The translations under genes and the position numbers were made by a program. Shown one piece after another: positions 1 to 4,355 of a stretch of DNA of 7,293 bases (position 1 is its first letter; every line of letters starts with the position of its first letter). The stretch comes from Thermoplasmata archaeon. Lineage in GTDB: Archaea; Thermoplasmatota; E2; DHVEG-1; B8-G13. The notes beneath the pieces are model-generated. The model saw only the letters and a list, made by a program, of their open reading frames with translations. It was not told the DNA's origin and did not search any database. Location: positions 1 through 7,293 of the forward strand of contig QMST01000025.1 of assembly GCA_003649745.1 (NCBI GenBank), in the 5' to 3' direction.

Positions 1-1521
1 AAAGTGCCTTTTGAGATAAAGAAATTCTCCACCAAGGCTACTGCTACTTTGAGTGGAAACATTTTAATCACAGATGGAATGCCAGAGGATGACCAATGGC
101 CTGCTATCACAAGAGACCAATATGGGAATATTGTTGTAACATGGACACACCAAGCAAGTCCAGTGGAGACAAACATTGGCTTAGCATACTCCAGTGATGG
201 AGAGGCATGGACTGCTGGTTTGATAACACTAGATGGTGCCCCAATGTACTCAGATATTGCATATGTCCATGGCGCTGATTTCGAAGGAGGAGGAGATTTC
301 ACAGGTTTATGGGGTGTATATGGTGACATTGCAAATGACCAAATAGGTTTCTACAGGATCGCGGATATAACAGATGATAGCACATATGAGTTTTACACAT
401 GGCAGACAACCTATGAAGATATCACATACTGTGCAATAGCAGATAACACATGGTATAACGAGTTTAACTATGATATAACGGGGCCAACAAATATGTACAT
501 ATACCATGAGGTATACCAACAATATGATATTCCAAACTGTCCTACTCATTGGTATACTGATGGTGAGACGACTGCAGGTGGAGTAGGATACTTTGATGCA
601 CAATCTAGACTAAAAACAGCACCAGCATTTGATCCAGATATGGCCTGTCTACATGACAACGATCCTGCACAGACAGAGAGTGACTATGTGCTACTGACCT
701 GGCAACATGACAATGAGACAACTGGCCACAGTGAGATAGTACTGAAGAAGATAGTTCCAGAGATAGAACCAGATATAGAGTACACACCATACCAGTGGTA
801 CATTGCGAAGGGAGACACCTTTGATGCTGCACATCCCAACATCGGCGCATCTGGAAGCAACGCGGTTGTTGTTTACATGTGTAGTGACAATGTCTTTGGC
901 GACTGGGATATAAAATGTGCCTATAGTAGCGATGATGGAATGACATGGCAGACCAGTACTGTTGCAAATGAGCCTCAGGTAGACGAGGTGTACCCCGCGG
1001 TTTATATGAGTGGTGAAAAAGCATACTGTGCATATATTAAACAAGGAAACCTCTACCTAGTAGAATCTGATGATGGAGGTGCTACGTGGGGAGAGCCTGA
1101 GCAGATAAATGAGGTGGATGGAGCTGTTGTAGCAGAGGAAAACTCAGTTGATATACACCCAGCAGGAGTTGTATGGACTGATGATAGAAATGGAAACAAA
1201 GATATTTATTATGCCAACGTAGCAGCTGCACCAGCTATAGCAATCAGTAGTATATCCGGTGGATTTGGGGTATCTGCTGTTATAGAAAATGTTGGTACAG
1301 CTGCAGCAACAGATGTAAGCTGGTCTATAGATTTATCAGGAATCGTATTCCCAAGTCATAGGGAGGGAACAATATCGTCTTTGGAAGCTGGAGAATCTAC
1401 AAAAGTTAGCAGTGGTTTCATCTTTGGCCTAGGACCTATAACAATAACAGTAAGTGCAGGTGGTGCAACAAAAACAGCCTCAGGAATGGCATTTGGGCCT
1501 ATAGTGATAGGAGTAAAATAA
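1..1521 (+). CDS. Extracellular Asp-box (sialidase-fold) beta-propeller protein, 5'-partial
   Basis: The frame is open from the first base and ends at TAA 1519-1521. No signal peptide is seen, so the real start is upstream; the GTG at 4 is only the first possible start (residues below are numbered from it). Asp-box-like motifs (S-x-D-x-G-x-T-W pattern) lie at residues 63-70 (SSDGEAWT), 308-315 (SSDDGMTW) and 355-362 (SDDGGATW). A propeller-strand signature, WTDDRNGNKDIYYA, is at 391-404. Such repeats are typical of BNR/sialidase-like six-bladed propellers in secreted proteins. Residues 410-505 form a separate Ig-like module. Six cysteines (143, 179, 215, 293, 305, 342) could form disulfides. 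I see no clear sialidase catalytic signature such as an F/Y-R-I-P motif, so enzymatic activity is not supported. A carbohydrate- or protein-binding surface role is possible. Its base composition looks somewhat richer in G+C than that of the operon downstream. Confidence 0.8.
   Translation, partial: KVPFEIKKFSTKATATLSGNILITDGMPEDDQWPAITRDQYGNIVVTWTHQASPVETNIGLAYSSDGEAWTAGLITLDGAPMYSDIAYVHGADFEGGGDFTGLWGVYGDIANDQIGFYRIADITDDSTYEFYTWQTTYEDITYCAIADNTWYNEFNYDITGPTNMYIYHEVYQQYDIPNCPTHWYTDGETTAGGVGYFDAQSRLKTAPAFDPDMACLHDNDPAQTESDYVLLTWQHDNETTGHSEIVLKKIVPEIEPDIEYTPYQWYIAKGDTFDAAHPNIGASGSNAVVVYMCSDNVFGDWDIKCAYSSDDGMTWQTSTVANEPQVDEVYPAVYMSGEKAYCAYIKQGNLYLVESDDGGATWGEPEQINEVDGAVVAEENSVDIHPAGVVWTDDRNGNKDIYYANVAAAPAIAISSISGGFGVSAVIENVGTAAATDVSWSIDLSGIVFPSHREGTISSLEAGESTKVSSGFIFGLGPITITVSAGGATKTASGMAFGPIVIGVK
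1231..1518 (+). other. C-terminal Ig-like (CARDB-like) module of the propeller protein
   Basis: Residues 410-505 are Gly/Ala/Ser-rich and beta-prone. They contain IENVGTAAATDVSWSIDL (427-444), which resembles the N-x-G-x-A-A-x-x-V pattern of CARDB-type Ig-like adhesion domains. An EAGES turn (461-465) follows, and the protein ends in GPIVIGVK. There is no C-terminal membrane helix or basic tail. From memory, similar endings occur on other secreted proteins of Thermoplasmatota-like archaea, so this may be a shared surface-attachment or export module. That role is inferred. Confidence 0.5.
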
Positions 1522-1535
1522 TCTCTCTTAAAAAC

Positions 1536-1558
1536 TTTTTTTCTTCTTTTTATTTTTT
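1536..1558 (+). terminator. Poly-T termination tract after the propeller gene
   Basis: Starting 14 nt after the stop codon is a nearly pure pyrimidine stretch with three T-runs (1536-1542, 1547-1551 and 1553-1558). Archaeal RNA polymerase terminates efficiently at oligo-T stretches without needing a hairpin. The tract ends in TTTATTTTTTAG (1549-1560), which recurs exactly at 4338-4349. Confidence 0.6.
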
Positions 1559-1569
1559 AGGATTAAGTT

Positions 1570-1577
1570 TTTAAATA
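1570..1577 (+). promoter_or_regulatory. Candidate TATA box for rnp4
   Basis: TTTAAATA follows the T-tract and is the best TATA-like octamer in the gap. Transcription would start near 1599-1602, leaving a leader of about 30 nt that contains the Shine-Dalgarno sequence GAGGT (1619-1623), 7 nt before the rnp4 ATG. The TATA call is weak in isolation because the region is A+T-rich, but its position after a terminator and before a new operon supports it. Confidence 0.5.
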
Positions 1578-1630
1578 CGGAGTCTAATCTTTTTCCATAT
1601 TACAGCTAATATATTCCTGAGGTAAATTGG

Positions 1631-1954
1631 ATGTCCTATAAATATCTTAAAAACAAAAAACTAAATAAGACAATAGCAAAAAAAAGAATAGAAAAACTTT
1701 TCAAATTAGCAGAGGAAAAAGCATTTTCAAATAAATTAAGTCTGGCAGATAGATATGTAGAGTTAGCTAGAAAGATATCAATGAGGTATAGAGTGTCTAT
1801 TCCAAGAGAGTTTAGAAGAAAGTTCTGTAAAAACTGCTACAGGTATCTACAACCCGGTGTTAATGCTAGGGTAAGGTTGACCTCTGGTAAACTAGTGATC
1901 TACTGTAGAAATTGTAGGGAATTTACAAGAATACCAATCAAAAATAGGCGCTAG
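1631..1954 (+). CDS. rnp4: Ribonuclease P protein component 4 (Rpp21/Rpr2 family)
   Basis: This 107-residue basic protein has the Rpp21/Rpr2 architecture. Residues 1-60 are an alpha-helical Lys/Arg-rich half with the pattern A-x-x-R-I-x-x-L-F-x-L-A and L-A-x-R-Y-V-x-L-A-R-K. A zinc-ribbon half follows, with Cys66-x-x-Cys69 and Cys92-x-x-Cys95. In the family, the four cysteines bind Zn2+, and the protein pairs with Rpp29 on the specificity domain of RNase P RNA to promote 5' maturation of pre-tRNA. Its length is normal for archaea. The ATG at 1631 is preceded by GAGGT at 7 nt spacing, and no better start is present. It stands just upstream of rps19e, a common archaeal neighbourhood. The 76-nt gap and a second TATA-like sequence leave it open whether the two genes are co-transcribed. 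Confidence 0.93.
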   Translation: MSYKYLKNKKLNKTIAKKRIEKLFKLAEEKAFSNKLSLADRYVELARKISMRYRVSIPREFRRKFCKNCYRYLQPGVNARVRLTSGKLVIYCRNCREFTRIPIKNRR

Positions 1955-1956
1955 AC

Positions 1957-1964
1957 TTAAATAT
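1957..1964 (+). promoter_or_regulatory. Candidate TATA box for the rps19e operon
   Basis: TTAAATAT begins 3 nt after the rnp4 stop codon, with more A+T-rich DNA downstream. A start near 1984-1988 would give a leader of about 45 nt that includes AAGGT (2015-2019), the likely Shine-Dalgarno site, 11 nt before the rps19e ATG. No T-rich terminator precedes it, so read-through from rnp4 is also likely. Confidence 0.4.
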
Positions 1965-2030
1965 TATACTTTTAATTACCGATAACCTAATAAAACTATA
2001 ATTTCTATGAAAACAAGGTATTGATAAAAT

Positions 2031-2453
2031 ATGACAACAGTGTATGATATCCCTGCGAAGGATTTGATAGATGCAGTTGCTCAAAAACTGAAGAAAATAG
2101 AGTCTATAGTAGAACCAGAGTGGAGTGGTATAGTGAAAACTGGTGCTCACAAAGAGAACCCTCCTTTGGAAAAAGACTGGTGGCATATCAGGTGTGCCTC
2201 AATTTTACGAAAAATCTATATAAATGGGGCTATAGGTGTTGAGAGATTAAGAGCAGAATATAGTGGGAAAAAAGACAGGGGCTCAAAGCCTTATAAGGTG
2301 AGAAGTGGAAGTGGTGCTATAGTTAGAAAAGCACTTCAACAATTGGAGAAAGCAGGTTTTGTAAGTAAAATAAAAGGCAAGGGAAGAGTTTTAACACAAA
2401 AGGGTAGATCATTCCTTGCTAATACAGCGCATGAGGTTGTAAAAGGTAGATAA
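2031..2453 (+). CDS. rps19e: 30S ribosomal protein eS19 (S19e)
   Basis: The 140-residue product matches the archaeal/eukaryotic S19e family along its whole length. The start is MTTVYDIPA. The family signature is PEWSGIVKTGAHKENPP (29-45), DWWHIRCASILRKIY (49-63), GVERLRAEYSGKKDRG (69-84), a GSGAIVRKALQQLEKAG stretch (93-109) and KGKGRVLTQKG (115-125). It binds the head of the small subunit and is needed for 3'-end maturation of small-subunit rRNA in eukaryotes. Archaeal copies have the same winged-helix-like fold. Length is typical. It is the first gene of a tight five-gene run, with 32 nt to the PDCD5 gene. The start is supported by alignment of the N-terminus with the family consensus and an upstream AAGGT. 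Confidence 0.97.
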   Translation: MTTVYDIPAKDLIDAVAQKLKKIESIVEPEWSGIVKTGAHKENPPLEKDWWHIRCASILRKIYINGAIGVERLRAEYSGKKDRGSKPYKVRSGSGAIVRKALQQLEKAGFVSKIKGKGRVLTQKGRSFLANTAHEVVKGR

Positions 2454-2485
2454 TAGAAGTTTTGGAAAACAGGACAAATTAAATT

Positions 2486-2830
2486 ATGGAAGATGATGAA
2501 TTAGAAGAACTAAGAAGAAAGAAATTACAGCAGCTTCAGCAGTCTGCAGAAGAAGAAAAAGCGTTAGAAGAAGCAGTAGCGCGAGAGGAATTCGAGAGAC
2601 AAAAAAGAATGATACTAAGAGCGATACTCACCTCAGAGGCTAGAAACAGACTTGCTAGGATAAAACTAGCGAGACCAGAGGTTGCAGAATCAATTGAAAA
2701 CCAGTTGATACTACTGGCGCAATCTGGGAAGATAAGAGAGAAAATAACAGATGAACAACTTAGGATAATAATCTCTAAGATAATGCCGAAGAAAAAAGAT
2801 TTTAAGATAAGAAGAGGAGGTTTATATTAA
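2486..2830 (+). CDS. PDCD5/TFAR19-family DNA-binding protein
   Basis: The 114-residue product fits the archaeal homologues of human programmed cell death protein 5. An acidic, strongly helical N-terminus (MEDDELEELRRKKLQQLQQ) leads into a Glu/Ala-rich helix to about residue 40. The conserved helical-bundle core runs from about 41 to 103, with LTSEARNRLARIKLARPEVAE-like and GKIREKITDEQLRIIISKI segments. A basic tail ends RRGGLY. Archaeal members are annotated as DNA-binding; their cellular role is unsettled, and the conserved position between eS19 and eL39 suggests a translation or ribosome link. A weak AGGA (2471-2474) lies 11 nt before the ATG. The stop codon is only 3 nt from the eL39 start. 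Confidence 0.95.
   Translation: MEDDELEELRRKKLQQLQQSAEEEKALEEAVAREEFERQKRMILRAILTSEARNRLARIKLARPEVAESIENQLILLAQSGKIREKITDEQLRIIISKIMPKKKDFKIRRGGLY
2816..2821 (+). promoter_or_regulatory. Shine-Dalgarno site of rpl39e inside the PDCD5 gene
   Basis: GGAGGT is a full match to the 16S anti-Shine-Dalgarno core. It is encoded by the last Arg-Gly-Gly codons of the PDCD5 gene, 12 nt before the eL39 ATG at 2834. It supports that start and implies translational coupling, because ribosomes finishing PDCD5 at 2830 are already on top of the eL39 initiation region. Confidence 0.7.
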
Positions 2831-2833
2831 AAG

Positions 2834-2989
2834 ATGGCGAGAAACAAACCCCTTGCAAAAAAACTTAGACTGCTTAAAGCCCTGAACAGCAATAGACGGG
2901 TTCCAGCGTGGATTGTAATAAAGACAAATAGGAGATTCACCAGGCATCCTAAGGTTAGAAACTGGCGGAGAAACAAGTTGAAAAAATAA
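2834..2989 (+). CDS. rpl39e: 50S ribosomal protein eL39 (L39e)
   Basis: This 51-codon gene was read by hand-translating the gap between the PDCD5 and eL31 genes. It runs from ATG 2834 to TAA 2987-2989. The product begins [18 protein letters not shown] and continues with the family-typical [14 protein letters not shown] segment (21-34) and a basic [10 protein letters not shown] ending. Length (about 50 residues) and composition (nearly half Lys, Arg or Asn) are as expected. In archaea and eukaryotes eL39 is an extended peptide threaded through 23S/28S rRNA, lining the polypeptide exit tunnel. The start is fixed by the strong GGAGGT at 2816-2821. The gene has its conserved place between the PDCD5 and eL31 genes, with 30 nt to the latter. 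Confidence 0.97.
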   Translation: MARNKPLAKKLRLLKALNSNRRVPAWIVIKTNRRFTRHPKVRNWRRNKLKK

Positions 2990-3019
2990 AAGAAATTTAT
3001 TAGTGGTGATGTTAGAGCT

Positions 3020-3613
3020 ATGGCAGAGAAGGAGTTAGAAAGAATATACGTTATTCCATTACAAAAAATAAAACAATATACTACAACATCTAGATTGGCA
3101 CCAAGAGCCATTAAAGAGATAAAAAGATTTCTAGTTAGACATATGAAGGTTGAAGAAGAAAAGATATGGGTTGATAACTCTGTAAACGAGAACATCTGGA
3201 GTAGAAGCAAATATAAGATACCTAGCAGGGTTAGAATTAGAGCTATTAAATTCGATGATGGAGTTGTAGAGGTTTCATTACCGGAGCTTGAGTTAAAAGA
3301 ATCGAGGAGAGAGGAGTTAAAAGCTGTTAAAGAGACAAAGAAACCTATACTTAAAAAAGAGGAGAAGAAACCATCTGAAGAGGAGACAAAAGAGGAAGGC
3401 AAAGAAACAAAGGAGACAGAAACCCAAGAGGAAACAAGTGAAGAAGAGGGACAAAAAGGTGATGTCGAGACAGAAGTGAAAAAAGAACCATTGAAAGAGA
3501 CCAAGACAAAAGAGGAGAAAACAGAAGAGAAACAACAGAGTGGCACTCAAAAGAGTGAAGAAAGATTTACAGAAGAAAGTTCTAAAGAAAAAAATAAGAC
3601 AAAAGTGGATTAG
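3020..3613 (+). CDS. rpl31e: 50S ribosomal protein eL31 (L31e) with long charged C-terminal extension
   Basis: Residues 1 to about 91 are a complete L31e domain: ERIYVIPLQKIKQ (7-19), the APRAIKEIKRFLVRHMKV helix (27-44), the KIWVDNSVNENIWSRS segment (48-63), then KIPSRVRIRAIKFDDGVVEVSLPE (66-89). In the ribosome eL31 sits at the rim of the polypeptide exit tunnel, near the docking area for nascent-chain factors. Archaeal eL31 is normally about 85-95 residues, whereas this product is 197 residues. The extra ~106 residues form a hydrophobic-poor Glu/Lys/Thr-rich tail. The frame is intact from the domain into the tail with no sign of a frameshift. GGTGAT (3005-3010), 9 nt before the ATG, matches the 3' part of the Shine-Dalgarno consensus. 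The gene ends 6 nt before tif6. Confidence 0.95.
   Translation: MAEKELERIYVIPLQKIKQYTTTSRLAPRAIKEIKRFLVRHMKVEEEKIWVDNSVNENIWSRSKYKIPSRVRIRAIKFDDGVVEVSLPELELKESRREELKAVKETKKPILKKEEKKPSEEETKEEGKETKETETQEETSEEEGQKGDVETEVKKEPLKETKTKEEKTEEKQQSGTQKSEERFTEESSKEKNKTKVD
3293..3610 (+). other. Glu/Lys/Thr-rich, probably disordered tail of eL31
   Basis: Residues 92-197 contain by hand count about 32 Glu, 25 Lys and 13 Thr of 106, with very few hydrophobic residues and only isolated Phe, Val, Leu or Ile. Short acidic/basic blocks recur loosely (KEEKKPSEEETKEE, KETKETETQEETSEEE, KTKEEKTEEKQQ). The coding strand is accordingly very purine-rich. The composition predicts intrinsic disorder or single charged helices. 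Low-complexity DNA like this can expand by slippage, which may be how the tail arose. I know of no named domain here. Confidence 0.75.
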
Positions 3614-3619
3614 ATTAAC

Positions 3620-4282
3620 ATGTTGGAGCTAATGGATTTCGAGAGAAATCCAAACATTGGTATTTTTTGTAGGGCAAATGAAAATGTTGTATTTGTTAGA
3701 AAAGGTTTACAAAAAAGATTAAAAAAGAGGATTGAAAAGGCTTTAGAAGCAAAGCTGGTTGAAATAAACATAGCAAACGCGAATATAATTGGATCCATAT
3801 TAGCTATTAACTCTAAGGGAGCAGTTGTTACAGATTTTGTCGATGAGGAATCCTTTAACGTTTTAGAGAAACATGGTCTGCAGGTTCTTGCTATTGAGGA
3901 TAGGTTAAATGCTGCTGGGAATAATATACTAGTTAATGATCATGGTGCACTGGTTCATCCAGATATCAAAAAATCTAACTTGAAAAAGATAGAGGATACG
4001 CTTGATGTGCCTGTTTACCAGGGGACTGTTGCTGGGTTAAAAACCGTGGGTATGGCAGCTGTTGTGACAAATAAGGGTTTGTTATGTCATCCAAAGGTTG
4101 AAGAAAAAGAGAGAGATCAGCTGGAATCCATTTTTGATGCGGAAGTTATGATTGGTACGGTTAACCATGGTATGCCTCTGATTGGTAGTGGGCTTGTTGC
4201 GAATTCAAAGGGTGCAATAATTGGGAGTTTAACAACTGGTATAGAACTGAATAGAATAGAAGAGGCATTAGATTTCATATAG
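3620..4282 (+). CDS. tif6: Translation initiation factor aIF6
   Basis: The 220-residue product has the fivefold pseudo-repeat of the aIF6/eIF6 'pentein' ring. Repeated signatures are NPNIGIF (10-16), INSKGAVVTDFV (63-74), VNDHGALVHPDI (105-116), TNKGLLCHP (150-158) and ANSKGAIIGSLTTGIEL (194-210). The ending EEALDFI is also typical. aIF6 binds the 60S/50S face around uL14 and the sarcin-ricin loop, preventing premature joining with the small subunit; it also takes part in large-subunit maturation. Length is normal. ATG 3620 is preferred over the in-frame ATG at 3632 because the spacing from Met to NPNIG then matches archaeal homologues. No strong Shine-Dalgarno is visible, and the 6-nt gap after eL31 suggests translational coupling. 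It is the last gene of the operon: the next gene encodes an unrelated secreted protein. Confidence 0.96.
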   Translation: MLELMDFERNPNIGIFCRANENVVFVRKGLQKRLKKRIEKALEAKLVEINIANANIIGSILAINSKGAVVTDFVDEESFNVLEKHGLQVLAIEDRLNAAGNNILVNDHGALVHPDIKKSNLKKIEDTLDVPVYQGTVAGLKTVGMAAVVTNKGLLCHPKVEEKERDQLESIFDAEVMIGTVNHGMPLIGSGLVANSKGAIIGSLTTGIELNRIEEALDFI

Positions 4283-4314
4283 GTGTTATAAAAAAAATCT
4301 TGATAAAACAATAA

Positions 4315-4337
4315 TTTTATATAGTATTCTAAATATA
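4315..4337 (+). promoter_or_regulatory. Candidate promoter for the 730-residue secreted protein gene
   Basis: Two TATA-like elements overlap the region: TTTTATATA (4315-4323) and CTAAATATA (4329-4337). The first would place the start near 4345 with a leader of about 10 nt. The second would place it at about the ATG (4356), giving a leaderless mRNA. No GGAGG-like sequence lies upstream of this ATG, which agrees with leaderless or near-leaderless initiation. Which element is used cannot be told from sequence. Confidence 0.45.
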
Positions 4338-4349
4338 TTTATTTTTTAG
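4338..4349 (+). terminator. T-tract terminator for the aIF6 operon
   Basis: TTTATTTTTTAG is the only T-rich run between tif6 and the next gene, and it is identical to 1549-1560. It would stop transcripts arriving from the ribosomal operon just 6 nt before the next start codon. Its position within or just downstream of the candidate promoter is unusual, and it could alternatively be an initially transcribed region of that promoter. Confidence 0.4.
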
Positions 4350-4355
4350 ATAAAA

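Noticed and set aside
4..6. GTG as the true start of the propeller protein
   Set aside because: The frame is open before it, no ribosome-binding site can be seen and there is no signal peptide, so the gene most likely begins upstream of the window.
605..1044. Two overlapping minus-strand open frames opposite the propeller gene
   Set aside because: They lie wholly inside a gene with clear Asp-box motifs, and their translations are Cys/His/Ser-rich with no recognisable domain. They are antisense shadows.
1522..2030. tRNA, C/D-box RNA, CRISPR or mobile-element signals in the intergenic gaps
   Set aside because: The gaps (109, 76, 73 and 90 nt for the larger ones across the window) are A+T-rich with no cloverleaf, paired RTGATGA/CTGA boxes, direct-repeat array or terminal inverted repeats that I could find.
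1938..2186. Minus-strand frame across the rnp4-rps19e gap
   Set aside because: It overlaps the conserved eS19 N-terminal domain and has no supporting motif.
2827..3550. Long minus-strand open frames (239 and 77 codons) opposite eL39/eL31
   Set aside because: They mirror the purine-rich eL31 tail, giving Ser/Phe/Leu runs that imitate membrane segments. The + strand encodes two certain ribosomal proteins here.
3632..3634. Alternative aIF6 start at the second in-frame ATG
   Set aside because: GGAG at 3624-3627 is only 4 nt away, and the Met-to-NPNIG spacing of archaeal homologues fits the ATG at 3620 better.
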